A stretch of 64,000 nucleotides of DNA from Maricaulis sp039978735 (GTDB lineage Bacteria > Pseudomonadota > Alphaproteobacteria > Caulobacterales > Maricaulaceae). This document shows, one piece after another, positions 1-7,623 of this stretch. A program made the position numbers and the translations under genes. Within the stretch, counting starts at the first letter, position 1. Each line of letters starts with the position of its first letter. The notes beneath the pieces were generated by a model. It saw only the letters and a list, made by a program, of their open reading frames with translations, made no database searches and was not told where the DNA came from. The stretch is from the NCBI RefSeq assembly GCF_039978735.1, contig NZ_JBDWAS010000001.1, positions 6,839 to 70,838 of the forward strand, given 5' to 3'.

Positions 1-579
1 GAAGACCGGCTCCGCCTGGTGCGCCGGATCCGCGAGAGCGAGAGCGCCGTATACCGCCGGACGCCGATCATCATGGTCTCGCAGCCGCGTTCGCGCCGCG
101 AGATCGAGATGGCGCGCGATGTCGGCGTCACCGAGTTCATCATCACGCCCATCGCCCCGATCACGCTGCAGACGCGTATCCGCTCGCTCTACGAGACACC
201 GCGCGAATTCGTGGCCTCGCCGCGCTTCAACGGACCGGACCGCCGGCGCCGCAAACGCCATGCCGCAGGCCCCAGCTACAAGCGCACCGCCGATGTCGAT
301 GCGGGCCTGACAACGCCGATGGCCGCAGCCCGCGCCGCCGCCGTTGCGCTGGTCAACGAGACCCAGCTGAGCGGCGATCCGCTTGCTGTTCGGGTCGGCC
401 GGTCGCTGCAGCGTTTCATCTCCCATATCCGCGACTACACCTTTGTCGAGGCCGAGGTTGCCAACATGCACCGGGCCGCGCTGGCGCAGCTGACGCGGAT
501 GGCGGAAGACGGCAATCCGCTGCGCGAACCCGTCGTGACCGGTCTGGAACAGGTCGTCGACAAGCGCATGCGACGCTGA
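1..579 (+). CDS. Response regulator receiver-domain protein, 5' end outside window
   Basis: The reading frame is open to the first base of the window, so the N-terminus is missing. The first ~65 visible residues look like the second half of a CheY-like receiver domain: a hydrophobic strand TPIIMVSQ, an helix, then the EFIITPIAP segment where the conserved Lys-Pro of receivers would be (Thr-Pro here), followed by RIRSLYE. After a basic linker (RRRRKRHAAG) comes a ~100-residue helical region with no DNA-binding motif I recognise. The phosphoacceptor Asp would lie upstream and cannot be checked. It resembles single-domain or FixJ-less regulators of alphaproteobacteria; partner kinase unknown. 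Confidence 0.7.
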   Translation, partial: EDRLRLVRRIRESESAVYRRTPIIMVSQPRSRREIEMARDVGVTEFIITPIAPITLQTRIRSLYETPREFVASPRFNGPDRRRRKRHAAGPSYKRTADVDAGLTTPMAAARAAAVALVNETQLSGDPLAVRVGRSLQRFISHIRDYTFVEAEVANMHRAALAQLTRMAEDGNPLREPVVTGLEQVVDKRMRR

Positions 580-675
580 CGACACCCCCGATCTCACGCG
601 ATCCTGTCCTGAAAACAAGTCTGGCAGACCGGACGCCCCTGCCGTATCACCGGATAAACCGGATACGGAACCGCC

Positions 676-1164
676 ATGGACGACGATATTCAGCACCGTC
701 TCGACACGATCGCCCCGCTGATCGTGGACGGGTCTCCCCACGCTGTGGCGCTGGGCTTCCGCATCGACCGGCTGACGCCGGGCAAGGCCGCGATGAGCGC
801 CCCCTACAGCGAAGCCCTGATCGGCGACCCGGAGACGGGTACGCTGCATGGCGGTGTCATCACCGCCCTCCTGGACCATGTGTGCGGCATGGCCGCCTTC
901 GGCGGGCTGGGTGCCAAGGATACGCCGGCGACGCTGGACCTGCGGATCGACTATATGCGCCCCGCCAAACCGGGACAGGACATCCACGCCGAGGCCGAAT
1001 GCCTGAAGTCGCACGGGCTTGTCGCCTTTGTGCGCGCCACCGCCCATGACGGCGACATCGACGATCCGGTCGCCATCGCCCAGGCAGCCTTCATGATCAC
1101 CCGTGCTTCCAAGGCCGCCCAGGAACGCGCCATGAAAGCCATGCGCGGGGAGCACCCGCTGTGA
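676..1164 (+). CDS. PaaI-family hotdog thioesterase
   Basis: The 162-residue protein has the layout of the PaaI/YbgC-like 4HBT hotdog fold: a TLHGGVITALLDHVCGMAA segment (residues ~55-75) carrying the HGG turn of the long hotdog helix, then TLDLRIDYMRPAKPGQ, the strand that lines the acyl-CoA site. Such enzymes hydrolyse acyl- or phenylacetyl-CoA thioesters in the cytosol. The stop overlaps the start of a second thioesterase (GTGA), so the two are translationally coupled and may form a heteromer. Substrate cannot be told from sequence. Confidence 0.85.
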   Translation: MDDDIQHRLDTIAPLIVDGSPHAVALGFRIDRLTPGKAAMSAPYSEALIGDPETGTLHGGVITALLDHVCGMAAFGGLGAKDTPATLDLRIDYMRPAKPGQDIHAEAECLKSHGLVAFVRATAHDGDIDDPVAIAQAAFMITRASKAAQERAMKAMRGEHPL

Positions 1165-1592
1165 GCCGCGCCCTGCTCGACACGCTGATGACAGCGCCCT
1201 ACGTCGCCCGTTTCGGCGTACGCCTGGAAGTGAAGGGGACCGAGCTGACCGGTGTCCTGCCCTTCGACAATGACCTGGTGGGCAATCCACTGATCCCGGC
1301 ACTGCATGGCGGCGCTGTGGGGGCGTTTCTGGAGATCGTGGCCTCGGGCTCGCTGCTGCTCAGCCAGCCGCTGCAAAAGCTGCCCAAGCCGATCGACGTC
1401 GCCATCGACTACCTGCGTCCAGCGCGGGCCCAGGACGTCTATGCCCGGGCGATCGTCGCTCGATCGGGACGCCGGGTCGCGAATGTCCGGGCGGAAGCGT
1501 GGCAGGGCCGCACCGACGCACCGGTCGCCACCCTGCACGGTCATTTCCTGATCACGCCGGAAAGCAGCGATCCCGCACCAGTCCAGCGCTGA
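1161..1592 (+). CDS. PaaI-family hotdog thioesterase, second of a coupled pair
   Basis: This 143-residue hotdog protein starts with GTG inside the stop of the preceding thioesterase. It shows LHGGAVGAFLEIVASGSLL (HGG turn and helix) and PIDVAIDYLRPARAQD, matching its neighbour at the same relative positions, so the pair probably arose by duplication. The acid residue after the HGG turn differs between the two (Asp in the first, Glu in this one), which may mean different activity or a division into catalytic and structural subunits. Role inferred from family only. Confidence 0.82.
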   Translation: MSRALLDTLMTAPYVARFGVRLEVKGTELTGVLPFDNDLVGNPLIPALHGGAVGAFLEIVASGSLLLSQPLQKLPKPIDVAIDYLRPARAQDVYARAIVARSGRRVANVRAEAWQGRTDAPVATLHGHFLITPESSDPAPVQR

Positions 1593-1785
1593 CGCAGAAA
1601 CATCCCGACACGCAAGACAGGTTTCGATGACGGCGCCATGTCAAGCGGCACAGCGCTTCCGCATGGCGGGCCTGCACGCGTGAGGTGCGATCTGTCACGC
1701 CCCTGAGACGCAGGTACGCGAAGAGGACGCCGCGCCGGCAATCGCCTGCGCCTGGCCCCGAACCGACCCGTCCTGGAGACCCCAC

Positions 1786-2106
1786 ATGATCCGCGCTCTG
1801 CTCGCCGCCGCCCTACTGACCGCCCCTGCCGCCCCTGCCGCCCCGGCTTTCGCCAACGATACCCGTACCGTCGAGATCCGCTATGACGTCCGCGACCTGA
1901 CCCGCCCGGAAGGCATCCGGGAGCTCGAAGCCCGTATCGCCGATGCTGCTGAACAGGTCTGCGAACTGGACTCGCGCCGCCTGTCCGACCGCCAGGCCGA
2001 ACGCCGCTGCGAAGCCGAAACCGTCGCGGACGCCCTGGCTTCGGTTCGCGCCAAGGCCGGCGAGCCGGCCCTGCGTCCCGCATCGGCCGAAACATCCACC
2101 AACTGA
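1786..2106 (+). CDS. UrcA family protein, copy 1
   Basis: A 106-residue exported protein with an Ala/Pro-rich signal peptide ending near APAFA-ND. The mature part has the UrcA pattern: a short beta segment (VEIRYDVRDL), an L-E-x-R-I helix, and two cysteines 16 residues apart (EQVCELD and RRCEAET) that could form a disulfide in the periplasm. UrcA was named for uranium-induced expression in Caulobacter; biochemical function is unknown. It is the first of four paralogs in 1.9 kb and is followed by a hairpin terminator, so it is probably transcribed alone. Confidence 0.85.
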   Translation: MIRALLAAALLTAPAAPAAPAFANDTRTVEIRYDVRDLTRPEGIRELEARIADAAEQVCELDSRRLSDRQAERRCEAETVADALASVRAKAGEPALRPASAETSTN

Positions 2107-2117
2107 TCCTGTTTGCG

Positions 2118-2148
2118 GAAAGCGGGCCGCTGCATGCGGTCCGCTTTC
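2118..2148 (+). terminator. Hairpin terminator after UrcA copy 1
   Basis: GAAAGCGG-GCCGC, loop TGCAT, GCGGT-CCGCTTTC forms a 13-bp stem (one G-T pair), followed by a pyrimidine-rich but interrupted T tract. It lies 12 bases after the stop of UrcA copy 1. Confidence 0.6.
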
Positions 2149-2326
2149 TCCTCTCCGCCTGCAAGCCCCGGCAGACCTGCGCATTACCGCGACGACAGTT
2201 TGTGAACACGAGCTTTCACCGTTTTAGGGTGCAGGTCACACCACCGTCAGACGAGAATTGCGACCATCCTCCTGCGGCATGCGGTTCACAACGGGTGAGC
2301 CAGCCGCCCCAAGGGAGGCTCCCATC

Positions 2327-2662
2327 ATGGTTGTTCGCACACTCATTTCAGCATCGGCAGCGCTCATTGCTACCGCTGCAGCCCAGGCGCAGGAAAGCGA
2401 AGCGCCGACCACCGTCGTTTCTTTCCAGGCCCGCGAACTCGCCGACCCCGAGAACCGCTCGGCCCTGCGCGACCGTCTGGAACGCGAGATCCGCGCGGTC
2501 TGCAATACGCGCGGTCACCGGACGCTTGCGGCCTTCACACGCGAGAAGCAGTGCGAGCGCAACGCCCGCGAAAATGTCGAGATGCAGCTGGGTTATCCGA
2601 TCGCCGAGCTGGCGCCGCGTTCCAGCGACCGAATGCTGGCGGAAGCCGTTGACAACCGGTAG
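2327..2662 (+). CDS. UrcA family protein, copy 2
   Basis: I chose the ATG at 2327 because AAGGGAGG lies just upstream and the protein then begins with a clean signal peptide (MVVRTLISASAALIATAAAQA). The 111-residue product has the family layout: VVSFQARELADPENR, then LRDRLEREIRAVC, then a second Cys 17 residues later (KQCERNA). It is presumably periplasmic. It is the most diverged of the four UrcA copies, with TRGHRTLAAFTREKQ between the cysteines in place of the DLLRAYTL segment of copies 3 and 4. Confidence 0.82.
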   Translation: MVVRTLISASAALIATAAAQAQESEAPTTVVSFQARELADPENRSALRDRLEREIRAVCNTRGHRTLAAFTREKQCERNARENVEMQLGYPIAELAPRSSDRMLAEAVDNR

Positions 2663-2755
2663 CCCGTCCTGCGCTGGGCATTGTACCGGACTTGCGCGAT
2701 CCATCGTTGGGCGAAAGACAAACAAGAACGGGATACCGTCGCCCGACGCACGTAA

Positions 2756-2769
2756 ATACAAATTTGTAT
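2756..2769. promoter_or_regulatory. 14-bp palindrome with CAAATTTG core (distal site)
   Basis: ATACAAATTTGTAT is a perfect 14-bp palindrome in an AT-rich stretch ahead of UrcA copy 3. Its core CAAATTTG recurs in a second perfect palindrome whose centre is 87 bp downstream. A pair of dimeric-regulator operators is the simplest reading; no regulator can be assigned. Confidence 0.45.
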
Positions 2770-2841
2770 ATATAACCAACACCCGAGAGACCCACCCCGC
2801 TCTGGATTAAATTTTTCTCTGTCCCAGATAGCCTCTGTCAG

Positions 2842-2857
2842 CATTCAAATTTGAATG
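2842..2857. promoter_or_regulatory. 16-bp palindrome with CAAATTTG core (proximal site)
   Basis: CATTCAAATTTGAATG is a perfect 16-bp palindrome ending 20 bases before the ATG of UrcA copy 3, so a bound protein would sit over the transcription start or ribosome-binding region. It shares the CAAATTTG core with the site at 2756-2769. Confidence 0.5.
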
Positions 2858-2877
2858 ACTTTGTCACGGAGACCTCA

Positions 2878-3210
2878 ATGCCCAGATTTTCCCCGACCGC
2901 AATGGCGCTGACCCTGCTTTGTGCTCCCGCGTCGCACGCCCTCGCACCACCCCCGTCCATCGAGATCGAACTCGATCGACGCGAGCTCGCCGATCCGGAC
3001 AGACTGCCCGCCCTGCAATCGCAAATCCGCGACGCAGCAAGGCGCGTGTGCCGCGAATATGTCATCGGCGACCTGCTGCGGGCCTACACCCTGCATGACT
3101 GCATCGAGGCCACGACAGCACAGGCCATGAACCAGCTCGAAGCGCTGAGAGCCGCCGACCAGGCCGAACCCACGATACCCCGCAGCGACCAAGCGCTCAT
3201 GCATTATTGA
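2878..3210 (+). CDS. UrcA family protein, copy 3
   Basis: The ATG at 2878 is preceded by a GGAG box (ACGGAGACCTCA) and gives a signal peptide (MPRFSPTAMALTLLCAPASHA); an earlier in-frame ATG at 2851 lies inside the upstream palindrome and lacks a ribosome site. The 110-residue protein shares DLLRAYTL-x-DCIEATT with copy 4 and spaces its two cysteines 17 residues apart (RRVCREY, HDCIEA). Copies 3 and 4 are therefore the most recent duplicates. Twin palindromes upstream suggest separate regulation. Exported; function unknown. Confidence 0.83.
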   Translation: MPRFSPTAMALTLLCAPASHALAPPPSIEIELDRRELADPDRLPALQSQIRDAARRVCREYVIGDLLRAYTLHDCIEATTAQAMNQLEALRAADQAEPTIPRSDQALMHY

Positions 3211-3328
3211 ATTGCTGCGCTGCATCATTTTTCGCCACATCGCCGTGGACAATCGCCTTGGGCGCAATAATGTAAGCTCATCAACCCCATTCAATTGCGC
3301 ATAGCGCTATCCCGACTGGAGTTTCCTC

Positions 3329-3652
3329 ATGACCCGCATCGCCATCGCCGCCCTTGCCATCACCCTCGCAGCGCCCGCCGCTTTTGCGTCGCAGCCGGTC
3401 AACGGCATCGCCATTGAGGTCACCGACGCCGACCTGAATGATGCCGCCCGCCTCGCCCGGATCGAAACCCGCATCGGCGAAGCCGCCGAACAGGTCTGCC
3501 GCCAACAGGTCATGTCCGACCTGCTGCGCGCCTACACGCTGCGGGACTGTATCGAGGCCACCACCGAACACGCCATGGCCCAGCTGGACGCCCGCCGCGG
3601 CGTCACCACCCTGGCCGCAGCCGAAAACCAGGTCGCCAGCTCCGAACACTAG
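3329..3652 (+). CDS. UrcA family protein, copy 4
   Basis: A 107-residue exported protein with signal peptide MTRIAIAALAITLAAPAAFA-SQ. The mature part has IEVTDADLNDAARLARIETRI, a helix with EQVCRQQ and a second Cys in RDCIEATTEHAMAQL. It is close to copy 3 (shared DLLRAYTL and CIEATT). A perfect ATAGCGCTAT palindrome lies at 3301-3310, 18 bases before the start, and a strong hairpin follows the stop. Confidence 0.85.
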   Translation: MTRIAIAALAITLAAPAAFASQPVNGIAIEVTDADLNDAARLARIETRIGEAAEQVCRQQVMSDLLRAYTLRDCIEATTEHAMAQLDARRGVTTLAAAENQVASSEH

Positions 3653-3662
3653 GCGACCCGTT

Positions 3663-3692
3663 CGTTGCCCGGCCCCTCCCGGCCGGGCAACG
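3663..3692 (+). terminator. Strong hairpin after UrcA copy 4
   Basis: CGTTGCCCGGCC, loop CCTCCC, GGCCGGGCAACG makes a 12-bp perfect stem eleven bases after the stop. No T run follows, so it may act as an RNA 3'-end stabiliser or a weak terminator. Confidence 0.5.
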
Positions 3693-3748
3693 CCCATCTC
3701 CCGCGAAAGACATTTCCCCTCGCGCCGGAAACACGTTAGGTGCCCGGC

Positions 3749-5116
3749 ATGTCGATCGCGCCCCTCACCCGCACCGATGTTCTCAAACGCGCCTGGCCGC
3801 TGGTCTTTGCCAATGCGGCCGTGCCGCTGGCCGGCGTGACCGACACCTTCGTTCTCGGCCTGTCCGGCGAGACTGCCGATCTGGGCGGGGTGGCGCTGGG
3901 CGGCGCGATCTTCTCGGTCTTCTACTGGAGCTTCTATTTCCTGCGCATGGGCACGACCGGGCTGACCGCCCAGGCCGACGGCGCTGGCGATACGGCGGAA
4001 ACCCAGCGCATCCTGATACGGGCTTTCGCCATCGCGGGCCTGCTGGGTTTCGCACTCTTCATCCTGCGCGACCTGATTGCCTGGGGCGGTTTCGCCGTTC
4101 TCCAGGGCACGGCCGATGTCGAGGAGAAAGGCGCGCACTACCTGCTCGCCCGCGCCTGGGGCGCGCCAGCGGCCCTGGGCGCCTTCGCACTGTCCGGCTG
4201 GCTGATCGGGCTGGGCCGCAACGGCGCCACACTGGCCCTCTATGTCGTCTTCTCGCTGACCAATATCGGACTGGACCTCTGGTTCGTCCTGGACCTTGGC
4301 TATGGTCCCGGGGGCGTCGGCGCCGCGACGGCGATCGCAGAATGGGTCGGCCTTGTCGTGGGCCTGATCTTCGTGGCGCTGGCGCTGCGGCAGCAGGGCG
4401 GCTGGGCCGAGGGCGCAACCGACCGTGCCCGGCTGATGGAGACGGGCGCGCTGCGCGAGATGTTCCAGGTCAATATCAATCTGATGATCCGCACCTGGTC
4501 GCTGGTGATCGGCTTTACCTGGTTCGCCAATGCCGGCGCCCGCCAGGGCACGGCGCCGCTGGCCGGCAATCACGTGCTCCTGCAGATCATCTCGCTGTGG
4601 GCCTTCGTGCTGGATGCCTTCGCCTTCGTGGCCGAAGCCGAGGCCGGGCGTGCCTTCGGGCGCAAATCCCTGCCCGCCCTGCGCCGGGCCGTGCGCCTGA
4701 CCGGCGAACCCATGTTCGCGGCCGGCGCGGTCTTCGCGGTGTTGACCTTCCTGTTCGGCGCCGATGCGCTGACGCTGGTGATCGAGGATGCCGATACACG
4801 CGCCGCCGCCCAGGCCTATCTGCCCTGGTGTGCCATCGTGCCCTTCCTGGGCGCCGGCGCCTGGCTGATGGACGGCGTATTCATCGGCACGACAAGCGGC
4901 AAGATTCTGCGCAATGCCGGTCTGGCTGCCGTTGCCGTCTACCTGGCCGCCGATGCAATCCTGTCGCCGATGTTTGCCAATCACGGCGTCTGGGCCGCTT
5001 TCCTGATCTTCTACGTGGCGCGCGGCGCCGCACTGGCCGCCGCCTATCCGGCGCTGGAGCGCCGGCTTCAGCCCGCGCCGACAGCCTCGGACACCGAAGC
5101 GAAACCGTCGGCCTGA
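3749..5116 (+). CDS. MATE family efflux transporter
   Basis: A ~455-residue inner-membrane protein with twelve predicted hydrophobic segments in two related halves, typical of the DinF-like branch of the MATE (multidrug and toxic compound extrusion) family. The N-terminus (RTDVLKRAWPLVFANAAVPLAGVTDTFVLG) matches the family's first helix, which normally carries the Pro and Asp of cation coupling. MATE proteins export drugs or metabolites using Na+ or H+ gradients. I prefer the ATG at 3749 over the GTG at 3740. Its 3' end overlaps pyrD, read from the other strand, by 49 bp. Confidence 0.88.
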   Translation: MSIAPLTRTDVLKRAWPLVFANAAVPLAGVTDTFVLGLSGETADLGGVALGGAIFSVFYWSFYFLRMGTTGLTAQADGAGDTAETQRILIRAFAIAGLLGFALFILRDLIAWGGFAVLQGTADVEEKGAHYLLARAWGAPAALGAFALSGWLIGLGRNGATLALYVVFSLTNIGLDLWFVLDLGYGPGGVGAATAIAEWVGLVVGLIFVALALRQQGGWAEGATDRARLMETGALREMFQVNINLMIRTWSLVIGFTWFANAGARQGTAPLAGNHVLLQIISLWAFVLDAFAFVAEAEAGRAFGRKSLPALRRAVRLTGEPMFAAGAVFAVLTFLFGADALTLVIEDADTRAAAQAYLPWCAIVPFLGAGAWLMDGVFIGTTSGKILRNAGLAAVAVYLAADAILSPMFANHGVWAAFLIFYVARGAALAAAYPALERRLQPAPTASDTEAKPSA

Positions 5117-6099
5117 AGCCGCTCGACCAGGCCGGTCTTGATCTGCTGCACCAGGCCGGGCCCGTGATAGACGAGGCCGGTATAGAGCTGGATCGCGTTG
5201 GCGCCGGCGCGGATCTTGGCATAGGCCGCATCGGCACTGTCGACGCCGCCCACGCCGATGATTGCCAGATCGGGTCCTGCCGCCTCACGGAACAACCGCA
5301 CCAGCTGCGTCGAGCGCTCGAAGATCGGCGGTCCCGACAATCCGCCAGCCTCGCCCATATTCGCGCTTTTCAGGCTTTCCGGACGCAGGATGGAGGTGTT
5401 CGAGACGATCACGCCGTCAAGACCATGCCGGACAACCGCTTCGACCATCACACCGGCCTCGCTGTCGTCGATATCCGGCGCCACTTTCAGGAAGACCGGC
5501 GCCGAGCTGCCGACGGCCGCCACCGCATGCAGAAGATCGTCCAGCGCGCCGGACGACTGCAGCGTGCGCAGGCCGGGCGTGTTGGGCGAGGAGACATTGA
5601 CCGTGAAGAACTGCGCCAGCCCCTGCAGCGCCTCCAGACAGGTCACATAGTCGGGAATGCGGTCCTCGCTGTCGAGATTGGCGCCGATATTGACGCCGAC
5701 CACCCCGTCCCGGCGGGCACGGCGGACAAAATTGCTGCGAAAGCGGGCCAGCCCCTGATTGGGAAAGCCCATGCGGTTGATCACCGCCTCGTCATCCTCA
5801 AGCCGGAAAATGCGCGGGCGCGGCTTGCCATCCTGCGGCCGCGGCGTGACGGCGCCGCATTCTACAAAACCGAACCCCATGGCGAGCAGTGCGTCCGGCG
5901 CTTCGGCATTCTTGTCGAAACCGGCCGCAAGACCGACCGGATTGGGCAGATCGATTCCCGCAAGGCGCGTCGCCAGACGCGGATCGTCCGCGCCGCGCTG
6001 TCGCGGTCCCAGCCCGGCCTTGAGGCCGAGAATGCCCAGCTTGTGGGCACGCTCCGGATCCAGTCCTTTCAGCCAGTGTGTCGCCCTGTCGTGCAGCAT
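5068..6099 (-). CDS. pyrD: Dihydroorotate dehydrogenase (quinone), class 2
   Basis: This 343-residue flavoprotein oxidises dihydroorotate to orotate in pyrimidine synthesis, passing electrons to membrane quinone. The N-terminal helix pair (HWLKGLDPERAHKLGILGLKAGL) marks class 2. Visible signatures include NPVGLAAGFDKNA, GFVECGAVTPRPQ, NRMGFPNQG, VNVSSPNTPGLR with the catalytic Ser context, and IGVGGVDSADAAYAKIRAGA for FMN phosphate. Its start shares one base with the stop of the DUF952 gene (TGATG), so both are co-translated. The end overlaps the convergent MATE gene. Confidence 0.95.
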   Translation of the reverse strand: MLHDRATHWLKGLDPERAHKLGILGLKAGLGPRQRGADDPRLATRLAGIDLPNPVGLAAGFDKNAEAPDALLAMGFGFVECGAVTPRPQDGKPRPRIFRLEDDEAVINRMGFPNQGLARFRSNFVRRARRDGVVGVNIGANLDSEDRIPDYVTCLEALQGLAQFFTVNVSSPNTPGLRTLQSSGALDDLLHAVAAVGSSAPVFLKVAPDIDDSEAGVMVEAVVRHGLDGVIVSNTSILRPESLKSANMGEAGGLSGPPIFERSTQLVRLFREAAGPDLAIIGVGGVDSADAAYAKIRAGANAIQLYTGLVYHGPGLVQQIKTGLVERLQADGFASVSEAVGAG

Positions 6100-6455
6100 C
6101 AGTCTCGCTCCAGATCGGCGGGCAGCACCCAGTCGCCCTCGTCATTGCGGCGCACATGGCGCAGGCCCCGCACCGCACTGGCCGGGATATCGCCATAGAC
6201 ATGCGGGAAGAGTGCGCCGCCGCGCGACGTCTCCCATTTCACCGTATCGCCGAGTGCTTCCAGGTCGATCTCGACGAGGAGCAGACGCTCATGCTCGTTG
6301 TAATGCTTGACCAGCGTCCCCTCGACCTGGTCCGCAGCGGACAGGTGGATGAAACCGTCAGCGACGTCGTGCGGATCGCCGGAAAAGGCGCCCTCCATCA
6401 TGACGGCGGCCCAGCGTTCGGGCACGGCGAGTCGGTATGCGGTTTTCGGTGTCAT
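6099..6455 (-). CDS. DUF952 family protein
   Basis: A ~118-residue cytosolic protein with hallmarks of DUF952: DGFIHLSAADQVEGTLVKHY near residues 30-50, a LLLVEIDLEAL strand, KWETSRGGALFPHVYGDI and a C-terminal basic segment. Members often sit beside pyrD in alphaproteobacteria, as here, and adopt an ADP-ribosyltransferase-like fold, but no reaction is established. I start at the ATG giving MTPKTAYRLAVPERW; an upstream in-frame extension of 23 residues lacks family similarity. Confidence 0.85.
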   Translation of the reverse strand: MTPKTAYRLAVPERWAAVMMEGAFSGDPHDVADGFIHLSAADQVEGTLVKHYNEHERLLLVEIDLEALGDTVKWETSRGGALFPHVYGDIPASAVRGLRHVRRNDEGDWVLPADLERD

Positions 6456-6513
6456 GTCAGACGGGGTAGCCCTGCCCGCCAGACGTGGCAAGGGTGTGTG
6501 CCCGGCCAGCATG

Positions 6514-6541
6514 TTGCGATCCACAAGCCCGGCGCTATATT
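6514..6541 (+). promoter_or_regulatory. Sigma-70-like promoter ahead of a probable small RNA
   Basis: TTGCGA (6514-6519), a 16-bp spacer and TATATT (6536-6541) predict transcription starting near 6548. It points away from the DUF952-pyrD genes and could also overlap their divergent promoter region. No open frame with a ribosome site follows closely; a terminator lies 60 bases further. Confidence 0.5.
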
Positions 6542-6547
6542 GGTTGT

Positions 6548-6638
6548 TGGAGTGCGGACGAGCCTCACGGCCCGCCCGCTTTCCTTAGATCATGAATAGG
6601 ACCCGGATCCGGATTGACCAGCTGGTCCGGGTCTTTTT
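6548..6638 (+). ncRNA. Candidate small RNA (~90 nt)
   Basis: Between a good promoter (start predicted at ~6548) and a factor-independent terminator ending in five T residues (6600-6638) lies a ~90-base stretch with no convincing coding frame. The interval before the hairpin is GC-rich with a single-stranded-looking segment (TTTCCTTAGATCATGAATAG). Small Hfq-dependent RNAs have this build, but I do not recognise the family. It could instead be an attenuated leader, although the next plus-strand gene starts 290 bases later. Confidence 0.45.
6600..6638 (+). terminator. Rho-independent terminator
   Basis: GACCCGGA (6600-6607) pairs with TCCGGGTC (6626-6633), followed directly by TTTTT. No protein gene on this strand ends nearby, so it most likely ends the small RNA. 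Confidence 0.7.
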
Positions 6639-6927
6639 CATTTCCAAGGTGATGCTAAGTGGGATAGACCACATCACATCACTCCAATCTGAAGGCGAGG
6701 CCCTCTCGCCTCGGTCGGGGCGGCCCATCCTCCCCGAGCGCGCCGCTGGCCCCGGCGCTGCTGCTTTCACCTTCAAACCGATCCACAATCAGCACTCCTG
6801 AGCACCCGGATTGCGCACATATGCCATATAATGCACTTTATACGCGCATATCAATCCGGGCAGGCGCTCTCCGGTTGCAAGCCGCTTCGCGTTTTCCCAA
6901 ATCCGCTCGCCGCACTAAACTCGGGCC

Positions 6928-7548
6928 ATGTTCACGCACGAAGAGATCTGGCGGGGGATCGACCGCCTGGCGGCCCACGCCCAGACCAGCCCGTCCGGGC
7001 TGGCGCGCCGCGCCGGGCTGGACTCCACCACTTTCAACCCCTCCAAGCGCTTTTCACGTGACGGAGAGAAACCACGCTGGCCCTCGACCGAGAGCCTCGC
7101 CAAGGCCCTCGCCGCCGCCCATATGGACTTCTCCGGCTTTGCCGATCTGGTGGCCGGCCGGTCGCGGGCGGACAATCTGAGAACCCACAGCCTGGCTGAC
7201 AGTGCGGGCGCTTTCGACGCTGGCGGCCTACCCCGGGGCGAGGGCTGGGCGCGCATCCCCTTCCCCGGTCTGGCGTTTGACAAGGCCTATGCGCTGACCG
7301 TCGAGGGCGACGACATGGAACCGGTCTATCGGGCCGGTGACCGCCTGGTTGTCACACCCGACAATCCACCCCGCGAAGGCGACCGCGTCGTGGTGCGTGA
7401 GCGCAGCGGGGCGATCTGTGCCTGGAGGCTGGGCGTCCAGACTGTCCAGGCGCTGACCCTGCACGCCCTCAACCCCGCCCGTCCGGACCGCAAGCTGGCC
7501 CTGGCCGAACTGGACTGGATGGCGCGCATCGTCTGGGCCAGCCAGTAG
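6928..7548 (+). CDS. LexA/S24-like transcriptional regulator without protease dyad
   Basis: The 206-residue protein has an N-terminal helix-turn-helix (residues ~5-60, LARRAGLDSTTFN-S-RFS) and a C-terminal S24 peptidase-like domain (~110-205). In LexA and CI-type repressors a Ser in G-D-S-M-x-P and a later Lys carry out self-cleavage. Here the motif reads GDDMEPVYRAGD, so Asp replaces the Ser, and the Lys position reads CAWRL, with no Lys. It therefore probably binds DNA and dimerises but does not self-cleave. A short inverted repeat (ATATGC/GCATAT, ~6819-6850) upstream might be its operator. Confidence 0.8.
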   Translation: MFTHEEIWRGIDRLAAHAQTSPSGLARRAGLDSTTFNPSKRFSRDGEKPRWPSTESLAKALAAAHMDFSGFADLVAGRSRADNLRTHSLADSAGAFDAGGLPRGEGWARIPFPGLAFDKAYALTVEGDDMEPVYRAGDRLVVTPDNPPREGDRVVVRERSGAICAWRLGVQTVQALTLHALNPARPDRKLALAELDWMARIVWASQ

Positions 7549-7623
7549 CAAGCCGCGACCTTTCGCGCATGGGCGGCGCGCGCCTGCCGCACTAGATTGA
7601 GAAAAATGTCAGGCGAGAACGCG

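Noticed and set aside
3281..4984. A 567-residue minus-strand open frame opposite the MATE gene
   Set aside because: Low-complexity Gly/Gln/Ala/Arg-rich sequence from a high-GC shadow frame.
6592..6801. A 69-codon frame over the small RNA terminator
   Set aside because: It runs across the terminator hairpin and has no ribosome site.
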